64,000 nt of DNA, from the NCBI GenBank assembly GCA_026018925.1, contig JAKSZU010000329.1:62001-126000 (forward strand). The letters run 5' to 3'. The position numbers were made by a program, and so were the translations under genes. The notes beneath the pieces were generated by a model. The model did not search any database and was not told the origin of the DNA. It worked only from the letters and a program-made list of their open reading frames with translations. Shown here in pieces: positions 1-10,298 of this stretch. The stretch comes from Tupaia tana (lineage: Eukaryota; Chordata; Mammalia; Scandentia; Tupaiidae). Each line of letters begins with the position of its first letter. Positions within the stretch are counted from its first letter, which is position 1.

Positions 1-3000
1 AAGATATTTCAGGGCTCAGGAGAAATGAAGAATTTCTACTCATAATTCAGCCTCCAGCAAGCAAAGCTAGTGTGGTAGGGAGTTCCTCTGGCCTTCTATC
101 TCTGTCTCTGTGTCTCTGAGGTCTCTGTCTCTCTCTGCTCCTGTCTCCTCATTTTTCTTTTTGGTAATTTTTCCTTTTTACGATTTTTTTAAAGGTAGAA
201 TTTCTCTCTGGCTCTCAGCTCCATCTTTTGTTTTGTTAATAAGCCCTTCTGCTCCTTTCTCCCAGGCAGGAGAGTTGAGCCATTCTCTGAGAAGATTCCA
301 CATGGATACTGGGAACTAGATATTTCAGGGCTCAGGAGAAATGAAGATTTTCTACTCATAATTCAGCCTCCACCAGGCAAAGCTAGTGTGGGAGGGAGCC
401 CCTCTGGCCTTCTATTACTGTCTCTGTGTCTCTGAGGTCTCTGTCTCTCTCTGCTCCTGTCTCTTCATTTTTATTTGGTAATTTTTCCTTTTTACGAATT
501 TTTTATAGGTAGAATTTCTCTCTGGCTCTCAGCTCCATCTTTTGTTTTGTTAATAAGCCCTTCTGCTCCTTTCTCCCAGGCAGGAGAGTTGAGCCATTCT
601 CTGAGATGATTCCACATGGATACTGGGAACTAGATATTTCAGGGCTCTGGAGAAATGAAGATTTTCTACTCATAATTCAGCCTCCAGCAAGCAAAGCTAG
701 TGTGGTAGGGAGCCCCTCTGGCCTTCTATCTCTGTCTCTGTGTCCCTGAGGTCTCTGTCTCTCTCTGCTCCTGTCTCCTCATTTTTTCTTGGTAATTTTT
801 CCTTTTTACGATTTTTTTAAAGGTACAATTTCTCTCTGGCTCTCAGCTTCATCTTTTGTTTTGTTAATAAGCCCTTCTGCTCTTTCTCGCAGGCAGGTGA
901 GTTGAGCCATTCTTTGAGAAGATTCCACATGGATACTGGGAACTAGATATTTCAGGGCTCAGGAGAAATGAAGATTTTCTACTCATAATTCAGCCTCCAG
1001 CAAGCAAAGCTAGTGTGGTAGGGAGCCCCTCTGGCCTTCTATCTCTGTCTCTGTGTCTCTGAGGTCTCTGTCTCTCTCTGCTCCTGTCTCCTCATTTTTT
1101 TTTGGTAATTTTTCTTTTCTCGATTTTTTTAAAGGTAGAATTTCTCTCTGGCTCTCAGCTCCATCTTTTGTTTTGTTAATAAGCCCTTCTGCTCCTTTCT
1201 CCCCGGCAGGAGAGTTGAGCCATTCTCTGAGAAGATTCCACATGGATACTGGGAACTAGATATTTCAGGTCTCAGGAGAAGTGAAGATTTTCTACTCATA
1301 ATTCAGCCTCCAGCAAGCAAAGCTAGTGTGGTAGGGAGCCCCTCTGGCCTTCTATCTCTGTCTCTGTGTCTCTGATGTCTCTGTCCTCCCTGCTCCTGTC
1401 TCCTCATATTTTTTTTGGTAATTTTTCCTTTTTACGATTTTTTTAAAGGTAGAATTTCTCTCTGGCTCTCAGCTTCTTATTTTGTTTTGTTAATAAGCCC
1501 TTCTGCTCTTTACGCAGACAGGAGAGTTGAACCATTCTCTGAGAAGATTCCACATGGATACTGGGATCTAGATATTTCAGGGCTCAGGAGAAATGAAGAT
1601 TTTCTACTCATAATTCAGACTCCAGCAAGCAAAGCTAGTGTGGTAGGGAGCCCGTCTGGCCTTCTATCTCTGTCTCTGTGTCCCTGAGATCTCTCTCTCT
1701 CCCTGCTCCTGTCTCCTCATTATTTTTTTGGTAATTTTTCCTTTTTACGATTTTTTTAAAGGTAGAATTTCTCTCTGGCTCTCAGCTCCATCTTTTTTTT
1801 TGTTAATAAGCCCTTCTGCTCCTTTCTCCCAGGCAAGAGAGTTGAGCCATTCTCTGAGAAGATTCCACATGGATACTGCGAACTAGATATTTCAGGGCTC
1901 TGGAGAAATGAAGATTTTCTACTCATAATTCAGCCACCAGCAGGCAAAGCTAGTTTGGTAGGGAGCCCCTCTGGCCTTCTATCTCTGTCTCTGTGTCTCT
2001 GAGGTCTCTGTCTCTCTCTGCTCCTGTCTCTTCATTTTTATTTGGTAATTTTTCCTTTTTACGAATTTTTTATAGGTAGAATTTCTCTCTGGCTCTCAGC
2101 TCCATCTTTTGTTTTGTTAATAAGCCCTTCTGCTCCTTTCTCCCAGGCAGGAGAGTTGAGCCATTCTCTGAGATGATTCCACATGGATACTGGGAACTAG
2201 ATATTTCAGGGCTCTGGAGAAATGAAGATTTTCTACTCATAATTCAGCCTCCAGCAAGCAAAGCTAGTGTGGTAGGGAGCGCCTCTGGCCTTCTATCTCT
2301 GTCTCTGTGTCCCTGAGGTCTCTGTCTCTCTCTGCTCCTGTCTCCTCATTTTTTCTTGGTAATTTTTCCTTTTTACGATTTTTTTAAAGGTACAATTTCT
2401 CTCTGGCTCTCAGCTTCATCTTTTGTTTTGTTAATAAGCCCTTCTGCTCTTTCTCGCAGGCAGGTGAGTTGAGCCATTCTTTGAGAAGATTCCACATGGA
2501 TACTGGGAACTAGATATTTCAGGGCTCAGGAGAAATGAAGATTTTCTACTCATAATTCAGCCTCCAGCAAGCAAAGCTAGTGTGGTAGGGAGCCCCTCTG
2601 GCCTTCTATCTCTGTCTCTGTGTCCCTGAGATCTCTGTCTCTCCCTGCTACTGTCTCCTCATTTTTTTTTGGTAATTTTTCCTTTTTACGATTTTTTTAA
2701 AGGTAGAATTTCTCTCTGGCCCTCAGCTCCATCTTTTGTTTTGTTAATAAGCCCTTCTGCTCCTTCCTCCCAGGCAGGAGAGTTGAGCCATTCTCTGAGA
2801 AGATTCCACATGGATACTGGGAACTAGATATTTCAGGGCTCAGGAGAAATGAAGATTTTCTACTCATAATTCAGTCTCCAGCAGGCAAAGCTAATGTGGT
2901 AGGGAGCCCCTCTGGCCTTCTATCTCTGTCTCTGTGTCTCTGAGGTCTCTGGCTCTCTCTGCTCCTGTCTCCTCATTTTATTTGGTAATTTTTCCTTTTT

Positions 3001-3630
3001 ACGATTTTTTTAAAGGTTGAATTTCTCTCTGGCTCTCAGCTCCATCTTTTGTTTTGTTAATAAGCCCTTCTGCTCCTTTCTCCCAGGCAGGAGAGTTGAG
3101 CCATATTCTGAGAAGATTCCACATGGATACTTGGAACTAGATATGTCATGGCTCAGGAGAAATGAAGATTTTCTACTCATAATTCAGCCTCCAGCAAGCA
3201 AAGCTAGTGTGGTAGGGAGTTCCTCTGGCCTTCTATCTCTGTCTCTGTGTCTCTTCGGTCTCTGTCTCTCTTTGCTCCTGTCTCCTCATTTTTCTTTTTG
3301 GTAATTTTTCCTTTTTACGATATTTTTAAAGGTAGAATTTCTCTCTGGCTCTCAGCTCCATCTTTTGTTTTGTTAATAAGCCCTTCTGCTCCTTTCTCCC
3401 AGGCAGGAGAGTTGAGCCATTCTCTGGGAAGATTCCACATGGATACTGGGAACTAGATATTTAAGGGCTCAGGAGAAATGAAGATTTTCTACTCATAATT
3501 CAGGCTCCAGCAAGCAAAGCTAGTGTGGTAGGGAGCCCCTCTGGCCTTCTATCTCTGTCTCTATGTCTCTGAGGTCTCTGTCTCTCTCTGCTCCTGTCTC
3601 CTCATTTTTTTTTGGCAATTTTTCCTTTTT
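1..3630 (+). repeat. Region A, first block of satellite monomers
   Basis: About eleven and a half monomers. Positions 1 to about 450 match about 21,020-21,470, including AATTTCTACTCATAATTC, the unusual GGGAGTTCCTCTGG and CTCCACCAGGC. After that the match is to other subtypes, so the monomer at about 426-740 is a junction. Two subtypes, ACGAATTTTTTATAGG and GGTACAATTTCTCTC with TCTTTCTCGCAGGCAGG, occur twice here (about 440-970 and 2,010-2,540), 1,567 bp or five monomers apart. The subtype with GGTTGAATTT and GAGCCATATTCTG (about 3,017-3,150) recurs at 13,361, 23,093 and 24,979. Confidence 0.75.
1680..1992 (+). repeat. Hybrid monomer from a one-unit deletion
   Basis: The left part carries the marks of one subtype (GTCCCTGAGATCTC and CATTATTTTTTTGG). 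The right part carries marks of the next subtype (CAGGCAAGAG and ATACTGCGAACTAG). In the blocks at about 11,710-12,320, 16,410-17,030 and 19,555-20,175 these marks sit on two successive monomers. There the first monomer has CCCAAGCAAGAG with TGTGAGAAGTTTCC, and the second has TTTTTGG after TTCAT. The simplest reading is unequal exchange that removed one monomer length here. Consistent with that, the offset between this block and the 11-13 kb block rises from 10,030 to 10,344 bp across this point. Confidence 0.75.
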
Positions 3631-5195
3631 ACGATATTTTTAAAGGTAGAATTTCTCTCTGGCTCTCAGCTCCATCTTTTGTTTTGTTAATAAGCCCTTC
3701 TGCTCTTTCTCGCAGGCAGGAGAGTTGAGCCATTCTCTGAGAAGATTCCATATGGATACTGGAGACTAGATATTTCAGGGCTCAGGAGAAATGAAGATTT
3801 TCTAGTCATAATTCAGCCTCCAGCAAGCAAAGCTAGTGTGGTAGGGAGCCCCTCTGGCCTTCTATCTCTGTCTCTGTGTCTCTGAGGTCTCTGTCTCTCT
3901 CTGCTCCTGTCTCCTCTTTTTTTTTTGGTAATTTTTCCTTTTTACGATTTTTTTAAAGGTAGAATTTCTCTCTGGCTCTCAGCTCCATCTTTTGTTTTGT
4001 TAATAAGCCCTTCTGCTCCTTTCTCCCAGGCAGGAGAGTTGAGCCATTCTCTGAGAAGATTCCACATGGATACTGGGAACTAGATATGTCAGGGCTCAGG
4101 AGAAATGAAGATTTTCTACTCATAATTCAGCCTCCAGCAAGCAAAGCTAGTGTGGTAGGGAGGCCCTCTGGCCTTCTATCTCTGTCTCTGTGTCTCTGAG
4201 GTCTCTGTATCTCCCTGCTCATGTCTCCTCATTTTTTATTGGTATTTTTTCCATTTTACGATTGTTTTAAAGGTAGAATTTCTCTCTGGCTCTCAGCTCC
4301 ATCTTTTGTTTTGTTAATAAGCCCTTCTGCTCCTTTCTCCCAGGCAGGAGAGTTGAGCCATTCTCTAAGAAGATTCCACATGGATACTGGGAACTAGATA
4401 TTTCAGGGCTCAGGAGAAATGAAGATTTTCACTCATAATTCAGCCTCCAGCAAACAAAGCTAGTGTGGTAGGGAGCCCCTCTGGCCTTCTATCTCTGTCT
4501 CTGTGTCTCTGAGGTCTCTGTATCTCTCTGCTCCTGTCTCCTCTTTTTTTTGGTAATTTTTCCTATTTATGATTTTTTTAAAGGTAGAATTTCTCTCTGG
4601 CTCTCAGCTCCATCTTTTGTTTTGTTAATAAGCCCTTCTGCTCCTTTCTCCCAGGCAGGATAGTTGAGCCATTCTCTGAGAAGTTTCCACATGGATACTG
4701 GGAACTAGATATTTCAGTTCTCTGGAGAAATGAAGATTTTCTACTCATAGTTCAGCCTCCAGCAGGCAAAGCTAGTGTGGAAGGGAGCCCCTCTGGCCTT
4801 CTATCTCTGTCTCTCTGTCTCTGAGGTCTCTGTCTCTCTCTGCTCCTGTCTCCTCCTTTTATTTGGTAATTTTTATTTTTACGATTTTTTTAAAGGTAGA
4901 ATTTCTCTCTGGCTCTAAGCTCCATCTTTTGTTTTGTTAATAAGCCCTTCTGCTCTTTCTCGCAGGCAGGAGAGTTGAGCCATTCTCTGAGAAGATTCCA
5001 CATGGATACTGGGAACTAGATATTTCAGGGCTCAGGAGAAAAGACGATTTTCTACTCATATTTCAGCCTCCAGCAAGCAAAGCTAGTGTGCTAGGGAGCC
5101 CCTCTGGCCTTCTATCTCTGTCTCTGAATCCGTGAGGTCTCTGTCTCTCTCTGCTACTGTCTGCTCATTTATTTTTTTTTTAATTTTTCCTTTTT
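3631..5195 (+). repeat. Five-monomer duplication, left copy (1,565 bp)
   Basis: From ACGATATTTTTAAAGG at 3,631 the sequence matches that starting at 5,196 at a constant offset of 1,565 bp, exactly five times 313. Private markers are shared: CCATATGGATACTGGAGAC, TTTTCTAGTCATAATTC, CATTTTTTATTGGTATT with ACGATTGTTTTAAAGG, a short TTTTCACTCATAATTC, and CAAACAAAGC. The match ends near 4,620. The rest of this copy (about 4,620-5,195) carries another subtype with CTCCTTTTATTTGG, also present near 7,040. Confidence 0.85.
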
Positions 5196-6185
5196 ACGAT
5201 ATTTTTAAAGGTAGAATTTCTCTCTGGCTCTCAGCTTCATCTTTTGTTTTGTTAATAAGCCCTTCTGCTCTTTCTCGCAGGCAGGAGAGTTGAGCCATTC
5301 TCTGAGAAGATTCCATATGGATACTGGAGACTAGATATTTCAGGGCTCAGGAGAAATGAAGATTTTCTAGTCATAATTCAGCCTCCAGCAAGCAAAGCTA
5401 GTGTGGTAGGGAGCCCCTCTGGCCTTCTATCTCTGTCTCTGTGTCTCTGAGGTCTCTGTCTCTCTCTGCTCCTGTCTCCTCTTTTTTTTTTGGTAATTTT
5501 TCCTTTTTACGATTTTTTTAAAGGTAGAATTTCTCTCTGGCTCTCAGCTCCATCTTTTGTTTTGTTAATAAGCCCTTCTGCTCCTTTCTCCCAGGCAGGA
5601 GAGTTGAGCCATTCTCTGAGAAGATTCCACATGGATACTGGGAACTAGATATGTCAGGGCTCAGGAGAAATGAAGATTTTCTACTCATAATTCAGCCTCC
5701 AGCAAGCAAAGCTAGTGTGGTAGGGAGGCCCTCTGGCCTTCTATCTCTGTCTCTGTGTCTCTGAGGTCTCTGTATCTCCCTGCTCATGTCTCCTCATTTT
5801 TTATTGGTATTTTTTCCATTTTACGATTGTTTTAAAGGTAGAATTTCTCTCTGGCTCTCAGCTCCATCTTTTGTTTTGTTAATAAGCCCTTCTGCTCCTT
5901 TCTCCCAGGCAGGAGAGTTGAGCCATTCTCTAAGAAGATTCCACATGGATACTGGGAACTAGATATTTCAGGGCTCAGGAGAAATGAAGATTTTCACTCA
6001 TAATTCAGCCTCCAGCAAACAAAGCTAGTGTGGTAGGGAGCCCCTCTGGCCTTCTATCTCTGTCTCTGTGTCTCTGAGGTCTCTGTATCTCTCTGCTCCT
6101 GTCTCCTCTTTTTTTTGGTAATTTTTCCTATTTATGATTTTTTTAAAGGTAGCATTTCTCTCTGGCTCTCAGCTCCATCTTTTGT
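5196..6185 (+). repeat. Five-monomer duplication, right copy (about 990 bp retained)
   Basis: This matches 3,631-4,620 with very few differences, for example GGTAGAATTT at about 4,584 versus GGTAGCATTT at about 6,149. The match stops around 6,185, where this copy has TTTTGTTTTCTTAATAAG and continues as a different subtype. Shared single-base oddities and constant spacing indicate a recent local duplication. Confidence 0.85.
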
Positions 6186-9180
6186 TTTCTTAATAAGCCC
6201 TTTTGCTCCTTCCTCCCAGGCAGGAGAGTTGAGCCATTCTCTGAGAAGATTCCACATGGATACTGGGAACTAGATATTTCAGGGCTCAGGAGAAAGGAAG
6301 ATTTTCTATTCATAATTCAGCCTCCAGCAGGCAAAGCTAGTGTGGTAGGGAGCCCCTCTGGCCTTCTATCTCTGTCTCTGTGTCTCTGAGGTCTCTGTCT
6401 CTCTCTGTTCCTGTCTCCTCATTTTTTTTTTGGTAATTTTTCCTTTTCACGATTTTTTTAAAGGTAGAATTTCTCTCTGGCTCTCAGCTCCATCTTTTGT
6501 TTTGTTAATAAGCCCTTCTGCTCCTTCCTCCCAGGCAGGAGAGTTGAGCCATTCTCTGAGAAGATTCCACATGGATACTGGGAACTAGATATTTCAGGGC
6601 TCAGGAGAAATGAAGATTTTCTACTCATAATTCAGCCTCCAGCAAGCAAAGCTAGTGTGGTAGGGAGCCCCTCTGGCCTTCTATCTCTGTCTCTGTGTCT
6701 CTGAGGTCTCTGTCTCTCTCTGCTCCTGTCTCCTCATTTTTCTTTTTGGTAATTTTTCCTTTTTACGATTTTTTTAAAGGTAGAATTTCTCTCTGGCTCT
6801 CAGCTCCATCTTTTGTTTTGTTAATAAGCCCTTCTGCTCCTTTCTCCCAGGCAGGAGAGTTGAGCCATTCTCTGAGAAGTTTCCACATGCATACTGGGAA
6901 CTAGTTATTTCAGGGCTCAGGAGAAATGAACATTTTCTACTCATAATTCAGCCTCCAGCAAGCAAAGCGAGTGTGGTAGGGAGCCCCTCAGGCCTTCTAT
7001 CTCTGTCTCTGTGTCTCTGAGGTCTCTGTCTCTCTCTGCTCCTGTCTCCTCCTTTTATTTGGTAATTTTTATTTTTACGATTTTTTTAAAGGTAGAATTT
7101 CTCTCTGGCTCTCAGCTCCATCTTTTGTTTTGTTAATAAGCCCTTCTGCTCCTTTCTCCCAGGCAGGAGTGTTGAGCCATTCTCTGAGAAGATTCCACAT
7201 GCATACTGGGAACAAGATATTTCAGGGCTCAGGAGAAATGAAGATTTTCTACTCATAATTCAGCCTCCAGCAAGCAAAGCTAGTGTGGTAGGGAGACCCT
7301 CTGGCCTTCTATCTCTTTCTCTGTGTATCTGAGGTCTCTGTCTCTCTCTGCTCCTGTCTCCTCATTTTGTTTTGGTAATTTTTCCTTTTTACGATTTTTT
7401 TAAAGGTAGAATTTCTCTCTGGCTCTCAGCTTCATATTTTGTTTTGTTAATAAGCCCTTCTGTTCTTTCTCGCAGACAGGAGAGTTGAGCCATTCTCTGA
7501 GAAGATTCCACATGGATACTGGCAACTAGATATTTCAGGGCTCAGGAGAAATGAAGATTTTCTACTCATAATTCAGTCTTCAGCAAGCAAAGCTAGTGTG
7601 GTAGGGAGCCCCTCTGGCCTTCTATCTCTGTCTCTGTGTCCCTGAGATCTCTGTCTCTCCCTGCTCCTGTCTCTTCATTTTTCTTTTTGGTAATTTTTCC
7701 TTTTTACGATTTTTTTAAAGGTAGAATTTCTCTCTGGCTCTCAGCTCCATCTTTTGTTTTGTTAATAAGCCCTTCTGCTCCTTTCTCCCAGGCAAGAGAG
7801 TTGAGCCATTCTCTGAGAAGATTCCACATGGATACTGGGAACTAGATATTTCAGGGCTCTGGAGAAATGAAGATTTTCTACTCATAATTCAGCCTCCAGC
7901 AGGCAAAGCTAGTGTGGTAGGGAGCCCCTCTGGCCTTCTATCTCTGTCTCTGTGTCTCTGAGGTCTCTGTCTCTCTCTGCTCCTGTCTCCTGATTTTTAT
8001 TTGGTAATTTTTACTTTTTACGTTTTTTTTAAAGGTAGAATTTCTCTCTGGCTCTCAGCTCCATCTTTTGTTTTGTTAATAAGCCCTTCTGCTCCTTTCT
8101 CCCAGGCAGGAGAGTTGAGCCATTCTCTGAGAAGATTCCACATGGATACTGGGAACTAGATATTTCAGGGCTCAGGAGAAATGAAGATTTTCTACTCATA
8201 ATTCAGCCTCCAGCAAGCAAAGCTAGTGTGGTAGGGAGCCCCTCTGGCCTTCTATCTCTGTCTCTGTGTCCCTGAGGTCTCTGTCTCTCTCTGCTCCTGT
8301 CTCCTCATTTTTTCTTGGTAATTTTTCCTTTTTACGATTTTTTTAAAGGTACAATATCTCTCTGGCTCTCAGCTCCATCTTTTGCTTTGTTAATAAGCCC
8401 TTCTGCTCCTTTCTCCTAGGCAAGAGAGTTGAGCCATTCTCTGAGAAGATTCCACATGGATACTGGGAACTACATATTTCAGGGCTCAGGAGAAATGAAG
8501 ATTTTCTACTCATAATTCAGCCTCCAGGAAGCAAAGCTAGTGTGGTAGGGAGCCCCTCTGGCCTTCTATCTCTGTCTCTGTGTCTCTGCGGTCTCTGTCT
8601 CTCCCTGCTCCTGTCTCCTCATTTTTTTTTGGTAATTTTTCCTTTTTACGATTTTTTTAAAGGTAGAATTTCTCTCTGGCTCTCAGCTCCATCTTTTGTT
8701 TTGTTAATAAGCCCTTCTGCTCCTTTCTCCCAGGCAGGAGAGTTGAGCCATTCTCTGAGAAAATTCCACATGGATACTGGGAACTAGATATTTCAGGGCT
8801 CAGGAGAAATGAAGATTTTCTACTCATAATTCAACCTCCAGCAAGCAAAGCTTGTGTGGTAGGGAGCCCCTCTGGCCTTCTATCTCTGTCTCTGTGTCTC
8901 TGAGGTCTCTGTCTCTTTCTGCTCCTCTCTCATTTATTTTTTTGTTAATTTTTCCTTTTTATGATTTTTTTAAAGGTAGAATTTCTCTCTGGCTCTCAGC
9001 TCCATCTTTTGTTTTGTTAATAAGCCCTTCTGCTCCTTTCTCCCAGGCAGGAGAGTTGAGCCATTCTCTGACAAGATTCCACATGGATACTTGGAAATAG
9101 ATATTTCAGGGCTCAGGAGAAATGAAGATTTTCTACTCATAATTCAGCCTCCAGCAAGCAAAGCTAGTGTGGTAGGGAGC
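6186..9180 (+). repeat. Region A block with partial copies at 25-31 kb
   Basis: About nine and a half monomers. The pair at about 7,011-7,630 carries ATACTGGGAACAAGAT and TGTTCTTTCTCGCAGACAGG, also found at about 25,209-25,700 and 30,855-31,350. Monomers at about 7,636, 8,265 and 8,579 match those at 28,038, 28,350 and 28,665; the shared rare marks are GGTACAATATCTC, CTCCTAGGCAAGAG and GGGAACTACATATTTC. The intervening monomer at about 7,950 (ACGTTTTTTTTAAAGG after TTTTTAC) is absent at 28 kb but present near 32,430. The rest is ordinary satellite. Confidence 0.7.
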
Positions 9181-10100
9181 CCCTCGGGCCTTCTATCTCT
9201 GTCTCGTTGTCTCTGAGGTCTCTGTCTCTCTCTGCTCCTGTCTCATCTATTTTTTTGGTAATTTTTCCTTTTTATGATTTTTTTAAAGGTAGAATTTCTC
9301 TCTGGCTCTCAGCTCCATCTTTTTTTTTGTTAATAAGCCCTTCTGCTCCTTCCTCCCAGGCAGGAGAGTTGAGCCATTCTCTGAGAAGATTCCACATGGA
9401 TACTGGGAACTAGATATTTCAGGGCTCAGGAGAAAGGAAGATTTTCTACTCATAATTCAGCCACCAGCAGGCAAAGCTAGTGTGGTAGGGAGTCCCTCTG
9501 GCCTTCTATATCTGTCTCTGTGTCTCTGAGGTCTCTGTCTCTCCCTGCTCCTGTCTCCTCATTTTTTTTTTGGTAACTTTTCCTTTTTACGATTTTTTTA
9601 AAGGTAGAATTTCTCTCTGGCTCTCATGTCCATCTTTGTTTTGTTAATAAGCCCTTCTGCTCCTTTCTCCCAGGCAGGAGTGTTGAGCCATTCTCTGAGA
9701 AGATTCCACATGGATACTGGGAACTAGATATTTCAGGGCTCAGGAGAAATGAAGATTTTCTACTCATAATTCAGCCTCCAGCAAGCAAAGCTAGTGTGGC
9801 AGGGAGCCCCTCTGGCCTTCTATTTCTGTCTCTGTGTCTCTGAGGTCTCTGTCTCTCTCTGCTCCTGTCTCCTCATTTTTTTGGTAATTTTTCCTTTTTA
9901 CGATTTTTTAAAAGGTAGAATTTCTCTCTGGCTCTCAGCTCCATCTTTTGTTTTGTTAATAAGCCCTTCTGCTCCTTTCTCCCAGGCAGGAGAGTTGAGC
10001 CATTCTCTGAGAAGATTCCACTTGGATACTGGGAATTAGATATTTCAGGGCTCAGGAGAAATGAAGATTTTCTACTCATAATTCAGCCTCCAGCAAGCAA
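9181..10100 (+). repeat. Three-monomer block, left copy of a pair 5.0 kb apart
   Basis: This block matches about 14,190-15,115 at an offset near 5,011 bp (16 monomers). Shared rare marks are CCCCTCGGGCC, TCTCGTTGTCTCTGAGG, CATCTATTTTTTTGG, GAAAGGAAG with GCCACCAGCAGG, CTCTCATGTCCATC, AGGAGTGTTGAG and ACGATTTTTTAAAAGG. The match fades after about 10,100, where the next monomers differ. Confidence 0.8.
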
Positions 10101-10130
10101 AGCTAGTGTGGCAGGGAGCCCCTCTGGCCT

Positions 10131-10195
10131 TCTATCTCTGTCTCTGTGTCTCTGAGGTCTCTGTCTCTCTCTGCTCCTGTCTCCTCATTTTTTTT
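10131..10195 (+). repeat. TCTCTG-rich pyrimidine block with variable T tract (representative)
   Basis: In every monomer this part of the + strand is nearly all C and T, arranged as degenerate TCTCTG steps and ending in a T tract between CTCAT and GGTAA. It looks like an old short tandem repeat captured inside the monomer. The T tract is the most variable site of the unit: eight or more plain Ts, or forms such as TTTTTCTTTTTGG, TTTTATTTGG, TTTTTTCTTGG and TATTTTTTTTGG. These forms are inherited with other differences, so they mark monomer subtypes and were used here to trace duplications. Strand asymmetry is strong; whether it forms any unusual DNA structure is unknown. Confidence 0.75.
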
Positions 10196-10227
10196 GGTAA
10201 TTTTTCCTTTTTACGATTTTTTTAAAG

Positions 10228-10298
10228 GTAGAATTTCTCTCTGGCTCTCAGCTCCATCTTTTGTTTTGTTAATAAGCCCTTCTGCTCCTTTCTCCCAG
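10228..10298 (+). other. GT...AG segment resembling a 71-bp mini-intron (representative)
   Basis: Each monomer contains AAAG followed by GTAGAA, then 71 bp later a pyrimidine-rich run ending CTCCCAG followed by GCAGG. That order resembles a weak splice donor and a good splice acceptor, with GTTAATAA between them as a possible branch-like sequence. The donor lacks the usual G at position +5. Subtypes change the donor (AAATGTAG at about 34,074, 36,280 and 38,475) or the acceptor (CTCCCATG at 32,889). This is only a sequence resemblance; there is no evidence of transcription. Confidence 0.2.

Noticed and set aside
110..319. Recurring open frame of about 69 codons, present in dozens of monomers and on both strands in other frames
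   Set aside because: It begins at GTG, TTG or CTG rather than ATG in most copies, ends at the same TAG in each monomer, and cannot run on because 313 is not a multiple of three. Its recurrence follows from repeat homogenisation. The frame is broken freely in other copies by T-tract length changes.
9181..9215. CENP-B box-like site suggested by CCCCTCGGGCC
   Set aside because: The CGGG is present, but the TTCG and A positions required upstream are not; the consensus monomer has no such motif.
10131..10187. Simple TCTCTG microsatellite as a separate feature
   Set aside because: The short repeat is imperfect and fixed at the same place in all monomers, so it is part of the satellite unit rather than an independent expanding microsatellite.
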